In this document: one piece after another, positions 54,526 through 63,319 of the stretch | Layout of the letters: every line of letters begins with the position of its first letter | How positions within the stretch are numbered: position 1 is the stretch's first letter | Origin: Ignavibacteriota bacterium | GTDB lineage: Bacteria; Bacteroidota; Ignavibacteria; SZUA-365 | Assembly: GCA_016218045.1 (NCBI GenBank) | Contig: JACRFB010000040.1 | Location: 1-64,000 of the forward strand | Direction: 5' to 3' | Length of the DNA stretch: 64,000 nt | Translations under genes and position numbers: made by a program | Notes under the pieces: model-generated | The model's database searches: none | What the model saw: the letters and a program-made list of their open reading frames with translations, nothing else | Told to the model about the DNA's origin: nothing

Positions 54526-55778
54526 CCCAGAGACACACTCAGCACGCCATAGGGCGGGATCGAGGTCCCATACATATCGAGCCGCGGACTCCCGAGGCAA
54601 TGCCTGTACGCGATCCTCGTGAACGGAGTGCCTGCGAAGAAGGTCATACCAAGCTCGGCGAACAGGCTTGCCGCGAGTGGCGAGGTGTCGATGCCATCCC
54701 AGATATTATGTCCGTACGCGAATTTTTCAAAGACGCGTCTGTACACGATGGCAGCGTGCAGAGACGATGTGCGCGCCGCGGGCTGCGCGGTGAGACCCAG
54801 CGAACCGCCGACGAACGCGAAGCCGGCGTTGAGTTCCATCTTCACACCCCAGCGTAAGCCCTGCCCGTCGCTCGGCGTCAGCAGCGGGAAATCGGTCGCG
54901 AGACCCGCGCCGAGATGCGTCCCGATCAAGCGACCCTCCGTTGCGTACACATGAAGAGCGTATTCGGCCAATACAGACCATCGCAGCCGGTGATCGGACT
55001 CCGACGCCAGGATGGCGATTCCCTGATCATGGACCATCGCTGCGGAATCAATCATCGTGGAGAGGAAGACGCGTTCCGAGGGTGACAACAGGCGAAGGAT
55101 CTCGGCGGATGGAGCCGCTGCATTCACGGCACCTCTGAGCGCGGCGCGATTGTCCATGATGCCATTGCTGTCGGTAACCGCATCGAAAGTTGTGGTGGAC
55201 GGGAGCGTCGCGGCAACAATTCCACCGATTACCGCGGAGGGCAGAGGAATGATGAGCGCCAGTCTCGGAAACATGTATCCGTAGGGCTCAGTGATCCTCC
55301 CGTGCGAATCCGTTATGTTCGATGCGATAAAGCCCGCAACTATAAAGCCAGTCACGAGACCTGGATAAAAGCCGTCGTGGAACGAATTGCTCCTGTTGAC
55401 GGACACCTGCCAGAGATCCGCGAAACGGATCACTCTGCACGAATCCCACAGGACGGGCTGCTTGATGCCCTCTCGTGGCGGGCAGAGCACACACACAGAA
55501 TCGCCCACCCATACCGGCTCGCCCGTGATCGTTTCGCGGGCTCGGCTGAACACCGACATTTCCGACAGGTGCTCCTCCGTAGACTGGAAGCGGCGCTCAC
55601 GTCGATCTCCCTTCTGCGCGAAGCAGGGCATGATGGCGAGACACACCAGACTTGCGACAATGGTACTTCGAAGATGTGCTGACGCACCCACTCTGCTGTG
55701 CACAGAAGTAAACCTCGTCCTTCGCCATCCGCGCAGTTTATCGTGTCCGATGTGAGGTGGTCGCGTCACAGGTACCAT
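54513..55778 (-). CDS. Envelope protein of a three-paralogue cassette (second gene)
   Basis: A 421-residue exported protein if the ATG at 55778 is used, which again gives a 13-base overlap with the preceding gene. A GTG at 55703 with GAGG upstream would give a tighter signal peptide (STIVASLVCLAIMPCFAQ) and is a serious alternative. It lacks most of the N-domain, then has the hydrophobic Gly-rich pair (GFYPGLVTGFIVAGFIASNIT and ALIIPLPSAVIGGIVAATLP) and a C-terminal barrel-like part ending LSVSLGWKL. Same architecture as its neighbours but shorter. Function unknown. Confidence 0.6.
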   Translation of the reverse strand: MVPVTRPPHIGHDKLRGWRRTRFTSVHSRVGASAHLRSTIVASLVCLAIMPCFAQKGDRRERRFQSTEEHLSEMSVFSRARETITGEPVWVGDSVCVLCPPREGIKQPVLWDSCRVIRFADLWQVSVNRSNSFHDGFYPGLVTGFIVAGFIASNITDSHGRITEPYGYMFPRLALIIPLPSAVIGGIVAATLPSTTTFDAVTDSNGIMDNRAALRGAVNAAAPSAEILRLLSPSERVFLSTMIDSAAMVHDQGIAILASESDHRLRWSVLAEYALHVYATEGRLIGTHLGAGLATDFPLLTPSDGQGLRWGVKMELNAGFAFVGGSLGLTAQPAARTSSLHAAIVYRRVFEKFAYGHNIWDGIDTSPLAASLFAELGMTFFAGTPFTRIAYRHCLGSPRLDMYGTSIPPYGVLSVSLGWKL

Positions 55779-57325
55779 CCGACGCGCAGTTCGAGGGCGG
55801 TGATGAACTGCAGGGGGAATAAGACGCGTGATTCCAATTCTCTGTTCCAATACTTGTTCCATTCGCGCGCCGTGATCGACGGACGCAGCATGCGCCGGTA
55901 GCGGCATTCAATGAAGAACGTCTGGGTCGTGATTTCGACCGAATAGAGGAGCGATAGCTGCTGCCCGATGCCCCTTCGTTCGCGGATAAAATCCGTTCCC
56001 CACGAGTTATCGAGTTCCGTGTGACTTCTTCCGGTGAAGGAGTCGCCGTCGTAGAAGAGGCTCACACCCACACCGGCGGAGAGGATCCCGAAAAGCTGCA
56101 GACGTGCGCACGCCTCGGCCTGCACATACAAGACGCCTGCTCCGAGCGTCGGGCGCACGGCGACGGCGACGGGAGCACTCCGGAATAACGTCACATCCAT
56201 GTTCGCACAGAGCCCGAGGTAGGGCGACGATGGACGCTCCACGGCCGAGTAATTCTGTATGCCGGTGACGAGCGACCAGGAAAATTGCAGCGGCCCGTCG
56301 TGACGGACGGTCGGCTGTCTCTGTGGTTCCTCCGCGGTGGTCCGTTCTAGCTGACACGGATCCGCGGTGTCGCCGATCGCGCCGCGCATGCGTGTCCATT
56401 CGGGCGGCACGCGTCGCGCGAAGGCGGCACGAGTGCGCAACGCACAGGCGGCCCGTGCGAGAACGCCGGAGTCCTGCGTTTGATCGTACACCGCAGTGTG
56501 ATGCGAACCCGCCGATACGAGACCACCGATAAGTCCGCCTCCGAGAATGCCCGCGGTGCTGAAGAGGGGACCAAACCCCGTCAGATCGCCGCCGCCGCCG
56601 CGTGTTGTATGCGCCGTCGCGTCATGTTCCGCCATCGCGCGCTGCACGAGCACGAAGGTCCCCGCAGCTCCAACGAGGGCACCCGTCCAGAAGGAGTTCC
56701 GGACGCGGAACGCAAGACTGCGAATGGAATCGTACGGCAGCACGCGGGCACTGTCGGACAGGCGTCTTCCATCGACCGGTGTCTGGCTGGGCCACACGGC
56801 GATGTGACGAGACGTTGCGTCCATCAGCATGCCGCTGACCGGCTCACCGTTCATCAAAACGAGGGACACCTTTTCGCCCACCGGCAGACGTTCGGGAACG
56901 ACCACCTCCCGAACCACATTCTTCCACTGTTCCGGCGAGATTGTGCGCCCGGGATTTGCACGCAGGTACTCATTAAGACGAGGTTCCCTCCGCACCCACG
57001 ATTCATATGTGTCGATCAGCCAGCCCGCGGCCAGCACTTCGTCGCGCGACAGGCGTGTCTCCACATGTGTGCTGTCGGGCGTCAGATACGTGAACCGCAC
57101 GCGCACGCCGTATGGGATGGACTCGAGATCGGCCTGCGTGTAGGACCCGAACCCAGGAAACAGCCGGAAGTAATCCCGCTCCTGCGCGTCAATGGTGTTC
57201 CCAATCCGGCTGCTGAGCAGCGCGGTATCTCCGCCCTGTGCCAGGCCTGTGCTTGATCCAGTACAGAGACAAACAAGACATGCCATCCCGCGAAGAGACC
57301 ACAGCACCCATCCGCGCATCCGCAC
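55766..57325 (-). CDS. Envelope protein of a three-paralogue cassette (first gene)
   Basis: A 519-residue exported protein (signal LRGMACLVCLCTGSSTGLAQ). The N-domain has NTIDAQERDYFRLFPGFGSY and DSTHVETRLSRDEVLAAGWLI. A middle with VGEKVSLVLMNGEPVSGMLM, as if binding a small ligand or peptide, precedes the Gly-rich hydrophobic pair (SFWTGALVGAAGTFVLVQ, GGGLIGGLVSAG). The C-terminal 200 residues are barrel-like and end LELRVGWYL. It leads the three overlapping genes. Confidence 0.65.
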   Translation of the reverse strand: MRMRGWVLWSLRGMACLVCLCTGSSTGLAQGGDTALLSSRIGNTIDAQERDYFRLFPGFGSYTQADLESIPYGVRVRFTYLTPDSTHVETRLSRDEVLAAGWLIDTYESWVRREPRLNEYLRANPGRTISPEQWKNVVREVVVPERLPVGEKVSLVLMNGEPVSGMLMDATSRHIAVWPSQTPVDGRRLSDSARVLPYDSIRSLAFRVRNSFWTGALVGAAGTFVLVQRAMAEHDATAHTTRGGGGDLTGFGPLFSTAGILGGGLIGGLVSAGSHHTAVYDQTQDSGVLARAACALRTRAAFARRVPPEWTRMRGAIGDTADPCQLERTTAEEPQRQPTVRHDGPLQFSWSLVTGIQNYSAVERPSSPYLGLCANMDVTLFRSAPVAVAVRPTLGAGVLYVQAEACARLQLFGILSAGVGVSLFYDGDSFTGRSHTELDNSWGTDFIRERRGIGQQLSLLYSVEITTQTFFIECRYRRMLRPSITAREWNKYWNRELESRVLFPLQFITALELRVGWYL

Positions 57326-57471
57326 CTCACCGATCGTGTGTTTCTAAATGTACCATTCATGCCTCCTGCAGTCAATCCACGCCGTCTTCGCGTCGCGCGC
57401 AGAAATGTTGTGACGAAGGACGGGAAACGGGAAAAGGGAAAGGGGGAACGGGGAAAGGCTACCCGCCCCCA

Positions 57472-57562
57472 ACTCCCTACTCCCTACTCCCTACTCCCCA
57501 CTCCCTACTCCCTACTCCCTACTCCCAACTCCTAAATCCTAGCTCCTAACTCCTCACTCCTC
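57472..57562. repeat. Heptamer array of 13 units (ACTCCCT to ACTCCTC)
   Basis: Thirteen heptamers in perfect phase, changing gradually along the array: ACTCCCT x3, ACTCCCC, ACTCCCT x3, ACTCCCA, ACTCCTA, AATCCTA, GCTCCTA, ACTCCTC x2. It ends about 37 bases before the folB start. The rest of the gap, 57326-57471, includes a G/A-rich GGGAAAGGGGGAACGGGG tract. Confidence 0.95.
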
Positions 57563-57599
57563 CACTTGTATCCCCCCGGCCGAACCGCTACGTTGCGTT

Positions 57600-57968
57600 A
57601 TGGAAAAACGCCACGTCATACGTTTGCAGAACGCCGTCTTTTACGCCTATCACGGCAATCACCACGAGGAACGCCGCTTGGGCGGGAAATTCTACGTGGA
57701 TGTGGAGATGGAAACCGACTTCACCGAGGCCGCCGCGTCGGACGCACTCGCGAAGACCGTCAATTATGCGGACGTCTACGATCTGATACAGGACATCGTG
57801 ACCAGCGACAAGTTCAACCTGATCGAAACCATCGCAAAAAAAATCGCCGACACGATACTTGCCTCATTCCCTTTCGTGACGGGTGTGAGCGTGCGCATGC
57901 GCAAGCCCGGAGCGCCAATCAAGGGTGTGGTGGATTTTGTGGAAGTGCAGGTGGATGAGCATCGCTGA
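57600..57968 (+). CDS. folB: Dihydroneopterin aldolase
   Basis: A 122-residue folate-pathway enzyme that splits 7,8-dihydroneopterin to 6-hydroxymethyl-dihydropterin and glycolaldehyde. Family marks: VFYAYHGNHHEERRLGGKFYVDVEM, TVNYADVYDLIQDIV, FNLIETIAKKIADTIL (the pterin-binding Glu) and VRMRKPGAPIKG with the catalytic Lys. Overlaps folK by 14 bases. Confidence 0.96.
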   Translation: MEKRHVIRLQNAVFYAYHGNHHEERRLGGKFYVDVEMETDFTEAAASDALAKTVNYADVYDLIQDIVTSDKFNLIETIAKKIADTILASFPFVTGVSVRMRKPGAPIKGVVDFVEVQVDEHR

Positions 57969-58479
57969 AACACGTCTCACCTACATAGCGCTGGGCGGAA
58001 ACGTCGGTGACCGCCGCGCTGCTCTCGACTCCGCACTCCGTCATATCAATACACTCGGCGGGACGCGTGTCTTCCGTTGTTCCCCGTTCTACGAAACCGC
58101 GCCCTGGGGTCTTACCGCACAACCCGACTTCCTGAATGCCGTGGCCGAGGTCGAGACGACTCTGGATGCGGAGGCACTGTTCCACGTGTTAAAGGACATC
58201 GAGCGTGTAATGGGACGCGTCGAGGGTCCGCGCTACGGCCCGCGTCTCATCGACCTCGACCTGCTGCTGCACGGCGACACTGTCATCAGCACCCCCGAGC
58301 TCACGGTGCCGCATCCCGGCATGCCCGCGCGCCGCTTCGTGCTCGTGCCACTGAACGACCTCGCACCCGCTCTGCGCCATCCCGTCACCGGCCACACCGT
58401 TGCCGCTCTGCTCGCCTCCTGCCCCGACACCGGCCTCGTGCGGCTCCACGAAGAACATATCGAAAGACGAACGACGTAA
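57955..58479 (+). CDS. folK: 6-hydroxymethyl-dihydropterin pyrophosphokinase
   Basis: A 174-residue enzyme transferring pyrophosphate from ATP to 6-hydroxymethyl-dihydropterin, the step after FolB. Signature YIALGGNVGDRRAALDSAL, YETAPWGLTAQPDFLNAV and GPRLIDLDLLLHGD (metal-binding Asp pair), then VPHPGMPARRFVLVPLNDL. Start ATG 57955, overlapping folB; an earlier in-frame ATG at 57925 is inside it. Confidence 0.97.
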   Translation: MSIAETRLTYIALGGNVGDRRAALDSALRHINTLGGTRVFRCSPFYETAPWGLTAQPDFLNAVAEVETTLDAEALFHVLKDIERVMGRVEGPRYGPRLIDLDLLLHGDTVISTPELTVPHPGMPARRFVLVPLNDLAPALRHPVTGHTVAALLASCPDTGLVRLHEEHIERRTT

Positions 58480-58553
58480 GGCGACCTGCATCATCCGGGC
58501 CCTATTCCCGCGCTACGGCCTTCCTCCATTCCGCTCCAAATTCCAGCTTCCCT

Positions 58554-58588
58554 CTTCTAGATTCCAGCTCCTAGCTCCTAGATTCTGG
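58554..58588. repeat. Heptamer array (CTTCTAG/ATTCCAG/CTCCTAG)
   Basis: CTTCTAG, ATTCCAG, CTCCTAG, CTCCTAG, ATTCTGG in phase, 40 bases before the kinase start. The same words, on the other strand, open the array at 15974. Confidence 0.85.
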
Positions 58589-58627
58589 ATCCGCTATTTC
58601 CGCACCACCGACTTTTCCCGTATAATA

Positions 58628-59293
58628 ATGGGAATGAAACGCGAGATACGATATATCGCGATCGAGGGTGTGATCGGAGCGGGGAAGACCAGTCTGACGC
58701 GGCTCCTTCATTCCCGCCTGGGCGGCCGCCTCGTGCTCGAGAAGTTCGAGGAGAATCCCTTCCTGTCGCGCTTTTATCAGGATCCGGAGCGGTACGCATT
58801 TCAGACGCAGATCTTCTTCCTGCTCGCGCGGTACAAACAACTGCAGCATCTGAGCCAACAGGAACTGTTCGAAGAGTACATCATCGCCGATTACATCTTC
58901 GAGAAGGACAAAATCTTCGCACACCTCAATCTGCAGGACGACGAGCTGCAGCTCTACGACACGCTTGTCGCCAGCATCGAGAGGAATCTGTCCAAACCCG
59001 ATCTCGTCGTCTATCTCCAGTCAAGTGTCGACCGGCTGATGTTGAACATCAAACATCGCGGACGCGACTTCGAACGCGGCATGTCGAAGAAGTACATCGC
59101 CGATCTCAACGACGCGTACAACTACTTTTTCTTCCGCTTCAAGGCCACGCCCCTGCTTATCGTCAACACCACCGAAATCGATTTTGTGAAGGACGAGGAG
59201 ACGCTCGAAGATCTTGTCACCCAGATCCTGAAGCCCGACCACGTCGCGGTCGAGTACTACACGCCCCTGTCACGCACGCGCAAGGATCACTGA
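58628..59293 (+). CDS. Deoxynucleoside kinase
   Basis: A 221-residue dNK/dGK-dCK-family kinase that salvages deoxynucleosides to monophosphates. P-loop AIEGVIGAGKTSL, then EKFEENPFLSRFYQDPERYAFQTQIFFLLARYKQL (nucleoside-binding helix), IIADYIFEKDKIFA (the catalytic Asp-Tyr region; often DRS in other members) and VVYLQSSVDRLMLNIKHRGRDFE (lid Arg). Start ATG 58628; its stop overlaps the next gene as TGATG. Confidence 0.92.
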   Translation: MGMKREIRYIAIEGVIGAGKTSLTRLLHSRLGGRLVLEKFEENPFLSRFYQDPERYAFQTQIFFLLARYKQLQHLSQQELFEEYIIADYIFEKDKIFAHLNLQDDELQLYDTLVASIERNLSKPDLVVYLQSSVDRLMLNIKHRGRDFERGMSKKYIADLNDAYNYFFFRFKATPLLIVNTTEIDFVKDEETLEDLVTQILKPDHVAVEYYTPLSRTRKDH

Positions 59294-59487
59294 TGTCGCT
59301 GTTCCGAATAATCCTGATTTCAGTGATCTCGTTTTTTGTGATCCGCTTCCTCCAACGGCTCATGACCCCGTCCGCGATGCGCGGCGACGGCGTCTTCTCG
59401 CGCGGTGCCCGCGGACGCGAGCGCGGACGTCGCGCGGCCGACGGCGCCATCGACGCGGAATTCGAGGACCTGGACGAAAAGAAGTAA
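59293..59487 (+). CDS. Small single-helix membrane protein
   Basis: A 64-residue protein: one N-terminal membrane helix (IILISVISFFVIRFL), a basic Arg-rich stretch (GARGRERGRRAADG) and an acidic tail (DAEFEDLDEKK). Translationally coupled to the kinase gene by a TGATG overlap. DUF4834-like proteins of Bacteroidota look similar, but I claim no function. Confidence 0.65.
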   Translation: MSLFRIILISVISFFVIRFLQRLMTPSAMRGDGVFSRGARGRERGRRAADGAIDAEFEDLDEKK

Positions 59488-59514
59488 TCCCGCGGACGCA
59501 GGAGACCGCCGCTG

Positions 59515-60621
59515 ATGCGCCGCATCGAAAAAGCGTTCACGCGCCTGATCTTCGCGCTGTTGCGCCTGCTCGTTCATGTGCGGCGCGTGCGCGCCATTCC
59601 GCGCGATTCCGTCCGGAACATTCTGGTCATCCGCCAGCACAATCAGCTTGGCGACATGCTGTGCGCGGTGCCGCTGTTCCGCGCGTTGCGCGCAACCTAT
59701 CCCGATGCGCGCATCGACCTGCTGGCACGTCCGCTCAACAGCGAGATACTGCGCGGCGCCGCCTACCTCGACGAGGTGATCGAGTACGACAAGTCGCGTT
59801 TCATGCGCTCGCCCTTTGCGGTGTGGCGCTTCGCGCGGCTGCTCAAGAAACGGCGCTACGACCTCGCGCTTGTGCCCTCCACCGTGTCGATGTCGGTGAC
59901 GAGCGACATGATCGCGTTCCTGTCGGGTGCGCGCCGACGCATCGGTCCCGGCTCTCTCGACGGTAAAAAAAATCTTTCGGGCTTCCTCTACAATGTGCAG
60001 GTGCCGCTGGACTGGCGTCGCGAATCCACCACACACCAGACGCAGCGCAATCTCGACATCGCCTCCATACTCGTCCTTGAACCCGTCCCGCCTGATCTGG
60101 AAATAGGACTCAGCGACGATGAAATCCGCGCCGGCAGGGAGCATCTCGACAAAAAGCGCAACGGCCGCGAGCTGGTGATCGGTTTCCATCCCGGCGCGGC
60201 CAAAATACCGAACCGCTGGGACGCGCTACGTTTCGCCGAGATCGCCAACCGCTGCGCGGAAATCTACGGGGCGTACATCGTGATCACCGCCGGACCCAAC
60301 GACGACGATCCCCTGCGCGAGATGACGCTCAACATGCCGAACGAGTGCCTGACACTGCACAACGAACCGATCCGTTTTGTCGCGGGCATCATCCGCCACT
60401 GCGACGTGTTTGTCACAAACGACACGGGCATGATGCACGTCTCGGCAGGAGTCGGCACACCCACACTCTCGCTGTTCGGCCCCACGGATCCGCTGCAGTG
60501 GGCGCCTCCCGGACAGGCGCACCGCTTCATTCTCGGCAGTGGCGCAAACGTCAACGCCATCACCGTCGACAAAGTGTGGGCCGTCCTCACCGACATGCTC
60601 CGCACGCGTCATACACACTGA
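59515..60621 (+). CDS. Family 9 glycosyltransferase (heptosyltransferase-like)
   Basis: A 368-residue GT-B-fold GT9 enzyme, probably adding a heptose or related sugar to the lipopolysaccharide core. N-terminal NILVIRQHNQLGDMLCAVPLF, then IGFHPGAAKIPNRWDALRFAEIA and CDVFVTNDTGMMHVSAGVGTPTLSLFGPTDPLQWAP are the GT9 donor-site signatures. Peripheral inner-membrane enzyme; a Gram-negative-type envelope is implied. Confidence 0.93.
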   Translation: MRRIEKAFTRLIFALLRLLVHVRRVRAIPRDSVRNILVIRQHNQLGDMLCAVPLFRALRATYPDARIDLLARPLNSEILRGAAYLDEVIEYDKSRFMRSPFAVWRFARLLKKRRYDLALVPSTVSMSVTSDMIAFLSGARRRIGPGSLDGKKNLSGFLYNVQVPLDWRRESTTHQTQRNLDIASILVLEPVPPDLEIGLSDDEIRAGREHLDKKRNGRELVIGFHPGAAKIPNRWDALRFAEIANRCAEIYGAYIVITAGPNDDDPLREMTLNMPNECLTLHNEPIRFVAGIIRHCDVFVTNDTGMMHVSAGVGTPTLSLFGPTDPLQWAPPGQAHRFILGSGANVNAITVDKVWAVLTDMLRTRHTH

Positions 60622-60638
60622 TCACAACGTATCCACTG

Positions 60639-60708
60639 ACTTTCCACTTTCCACCTTCCACCTTCAACCTTCCACCTTCCACTTCCAACCTTCCACCTTC
60701 CACCTACC
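60639..60708. repeat. Heptamer array of ten units (ACTTTCC/ACCTTCC) before a start codon
   Basis: Ten in-phase heptamers: ACTTTCC x2, ACCTTCC, ACCTTCA, ACCTTCC x2, ACTTCCA, ACCTTCC x2, ACCTACC. They run up to five bases before the ATG of the Ppx/GppA gene and leave no room for a normal ribosome site. Confidence 0.95.
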
Positions 60709-60712
60709 CCCC

Positions 60713-62278
60713 ATGCCCTCCCCCGCCCGTCTCGCCGCCATCGACATCGGCACCAACTCCTTCCACCTGATCGTGGCCGAGGCGCGTCCGAACGGGAAGT
60801 TCACCGTGCTGGGCCGTGAAAAGGAAGTTATCCGTCTCGGCGAAGGCAGCAGCGACATGAAGCGTCTTGGCGCTGCGGCGATGGACCGCGGCATGGAGGC
60901 GCTGCGCCGTTTTTCCCTCATCGCCGAGCAGCACGACGCGCGCGTGCGCGCCGTTGCCACCAGCGCCGTGCGCGAGGCCTCGAATCGCGACGTGTTTGTC
61001 GAGCGTGTGCGGGCGGAATTGGGACTCGAGATCGAGGTGATCAGCGGTTTCGAGGAGGCGCGGCTCATCTATATCGGCGTGCTGCAGGCGCTGCCCGTGT
61101 ACAACAAGACCGCGCTGCTCGTGGATATCGGAGGAGGAAGTACGGAATTTCTGGTCGGGAAGGCGGGCGAGGTGCAGTACGTCAACAGTCTGAAACTCGG
61201 CGCGGTGCGACTGAGCAACCGCTTTTTTCAGGAGAAGACCGTGCGCGCGCGCGACGTGGACGCGTGCCGGGCTTTTCTTGCGGGTGAACTGAATCCCATC
61301 GAACGCACGATCCGTTCGGCGGCCATCGACGTGGCGGTCGGTTCGTCGGGTACCATCATCAACACGGCCGCCATGATCCTCGCGGCGCAGGGGCGCGAGG
61401 ACACCGCCGAGGAGGGCAACGCCGTCATCACGCGCCGCGAACTCGCGCGTGTGGTCGAGACCGTTCTCGCCGCGGGAACAATCACGAAGCGCCGTCAGAT
61501 CGACGGACTCGATCCGGCGCGCGCCGATATCATCGTGGCCGGTGTGCTGCTGCTGGAACAGATTTTCGAGCGCCTGCATCTGAAGGAAATGGTCACCTCG
61601 AAGTACGCCCTGCGCGAGGGTGTGATACTCGACACCATCACCAAGACGCCCGGTCACGAGGACGCAGGGGCGCATCTGCGCAACATCCGTCGCACGAGCG
61701 TGCTGCATCTCGGGGAATCGTGCCGCTACGAGGCCCGTCACGGCGCGGCCGTCGCGCGGTACGCGCTGTCGATCTTCGACCAGACGCGCCGCCTGCACAA
61801 ACTCGGCAGCGCCGAGCGGGAATTGCTCGAGGCCGCGGCGCTGCTGCACGATATCGGCTATCACATCTCGCACTCGCTGCATCACAGGCATTCGTGGTAC
61901 ATCATCCGCTACGCAGAGCTGCTCGGTTTCACCGAGCGCGAAAAGGACGTGATCGCAAACGTCGCGCGCTACCATCGGAAAAGTCATCCGAAACCCAAAC
62001 ACGAAAACTTCGCGGCTCTCGCCGAGCAGGACCGCACCGTCGTCCTGCATCTCTCCGCCATCCTGCGCATCGCCGACGGCCTCGACCGCCGGCATCGCGC
62101 CGTCTTCTCGTCGGTCGTCTGTGAACAGACGCGCGACAGCATGACGTTCCGGCTCCACAGGCATCGCGCGGTCGACTGCTCGCTCGAGGTCTGGGGCGCC
62201 GAACGCCGCAAGGACCTCTTCGAACAACTGTACGGACTCCGGACGGTATTCACTCCCGAGCAATCGGAGAAGCCGTGA
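60713..62278 (+). CDS. Ppx/GppA-family phosphatase
   Basis: A 521-residue exopolyphosphatase / pppGpp phosphohydrolase. Actin-fold ATPase motifs AAIDIGTNSFHLIVAE, TSAVREASNRDVFV, GFEEARLIYIGVLQAL and LLVDIGGGSTEFLVG are followed by a C-terminal HD domain (ALLHDIGYHISHSLHHRHSWYII, NVARYHRKSHPK). It trims inorganic polyphosphate or pppGpp. ATG 60713; open frame further upstream runs through the heptamer array. Confidence 0.95.
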   Translation: MPSPARLAAIDIGTNSFHLIVAEARPNGKFTVLGREKEVIRLGEGSSDMKRLGAAAMDRGMEALRRFSLIAEQHDARVRAVATSAVREASNRDVFVERVRAELGLEIEVISGFEEARLIYIGVLQALPVYNKTALLVDIGGGSTEFLVGKAGEVQYVNSLKLGAVRLSNRFFQEKTVRARDVDACRAFLAGELNPIERTIRSAAIDVAVGSSGTIINTAAMILAAQGREDTAEEGNAVITRRELARVVETVLAAGTITKRRQIDGLDPARADIIVAGVLLLEQIFERLHLKEMVTSKYALREGVILDTITKTPGHEDAGAHLRNIRRTSVLHLGESCRYEARHGAAVARYALSIFDQTRRLHKLGSAERELLEAAALLHDIGYHISHSLHHRHSWYIIRYAELLGFTEREKDVIANVARYHRKSHPKPKHENFAALAEQDRTVVLHLSAILRIADGLDRRHRAVFSSVVCEQTRDSMTFRLHRHRAVDCSLEVWGAERRKDLFEQLYGLRTVFTPEQSEKP

Positions 62279-62377
62279 AACAACCGTCATCCTGTTTCGT
62301 TCAATCTCCATGAGCTTATTCACCGGGTACAATTCCCCTCACGAACTCTCACGAGACACCACAACACAGGGTAGACC

Positions 62378-63142
62378 ATGACACACACACGTACTTCCTC
62401 CGGCATACTTCTGGCGCTCGCGCTCGCGGCGATCGTTGCGCTTGCGCAGCCCGCACATCTCCTTGCGCAGGAAGAAGAACGCCCGACGGGCGTGACCGCC
62501 GGACTGCACCTGCAGCTCGTTTTCCCGCGCGGCGACTTCGAAAAGAAAGTCGACAACCTCGGCTTCGGCGCCAACATCGATCTGGGGTATTCCTTCCCCG
62601 GCCTGCCCGTCACTGTGGGCCTCGAAGGCGGCTACGTCGTGTACGGCAGCAAGACGTACAAGACGCAGTTCAGCGAATTTGTTCCCGTCAGCGTCGAGGT
62701 GACTGCCACAAACAGCATCGTGCCTCTGCACCTCTTTTGCCGCCTGCAACCACACTACGGCGACTTCCGGCCCTACGCCGAAGGCCTGCTGGGCATGAAT
62801 GTGCTCACCACCTCGTCGAGCGTGCGCAACTTGAATACCGACGAGGAAATCGCGGGCGACACCAAACACTCCGACGTGGCCTTTTCGTACGGTGCGGGCG
62901 GCGGCGTGATGGTGCGCGTGTGGAGCGGCACTGCGCCTGATCAGAGCAGCGGCCGCAACCATCCGATGGAGGTGTTTGTCGATGCGCGCGTGCGCTACCT
63001 CTACGGCGGCACCGCCAAGTACTACACCGACAACGCGGTGTACCAGCTCCCCAACGGCGCCGTAAAATTCGACGACTCGAAACTCACCTCGTCAAAGACC
63101 GATTACATCACCGCCATGCTCGGCGTTGTCGTGCGCCTCTAA
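62378..63142 (+). CDS. Outer-membrane beta-barrel protein (OmpA/OmpW-type size)
   Basis: A 254-residue exported protein with signal peptide SSGILLALALAAIVALAQPAHLLAQ. The rest alternates amphipathic strands and polar turns: GLHLQLVFPRGDF, GANIDLGYSFPG, GLEGGYVVYGS, VPLHLFCRLQ, EGLLGMNVL. It ends YITAMLGVVVRL. About eight strands are expected. Function unknown; many Bacteroidota have such porin-like proteins. Confidence 0.78.
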   Translation: MTHTRTSSGILLALALAAIVALAQPAHLLAQEEERPTGVTAGLHLQLVFPRGDFEKKVDNLGFGANIDLGYSFPGLPVTVGLEGGYVVYGSKTYKTQFSEFVPVSVEVTATNSIVPLHLFCRLQPHYGDFRPYAEGLLGMNVLTTSSSVRNLNTDEEIAGDTKHSDVAFSYGAGGGVMVRVWSGTAPDQSSGRNHPMEVFVDARVRYLYGGTAKYYTDNAVYQLPNGAVKFDDSKLTSSKTDYITAMLGVVVRL

Positions 63143-63196
63143 CAGCGGGAGAGACACACGCAGCGTTCCGACCACGCTGCTCCCCTCGATACAATT

Positions 63197-63237
63197 CGCC
63201 CCCCTTGCTGCATACAGAGCAAGGGGGGCGTTGTATT
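63197..63237 (+). terminator. Intrinsic terminator, bidirectional form
   Basis: Arms CGCCCCCCTTGCT and AGCAAGGGGGGCG (63197-63230) with an 8-base loop, extended by ACAA...TTGT, then TTGTATT. Lies 55 bases after the barrel gene's stop. Confidence 0.88.
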
Positions 63238-63288
63238 AACGACGTACAATCACCTCAATTCCGCGAGAAGTATTCCTTCTACCCACCT

Positions 63289-63319
63289 ACCATCTACTCT
63301 CTACCAACTACCATCTACC
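63289..63319. repeat. Heptamer array (ACCATCT/ACTCTCT/ACCAACT)
   Basis: ACCATCT, ACTCTCT, ACCAACT, ACCATCT, ACC in phase, overlapping the stop codon of the minus-strand lipoprotein gene by about 5 bases. Confidence 0.85.
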
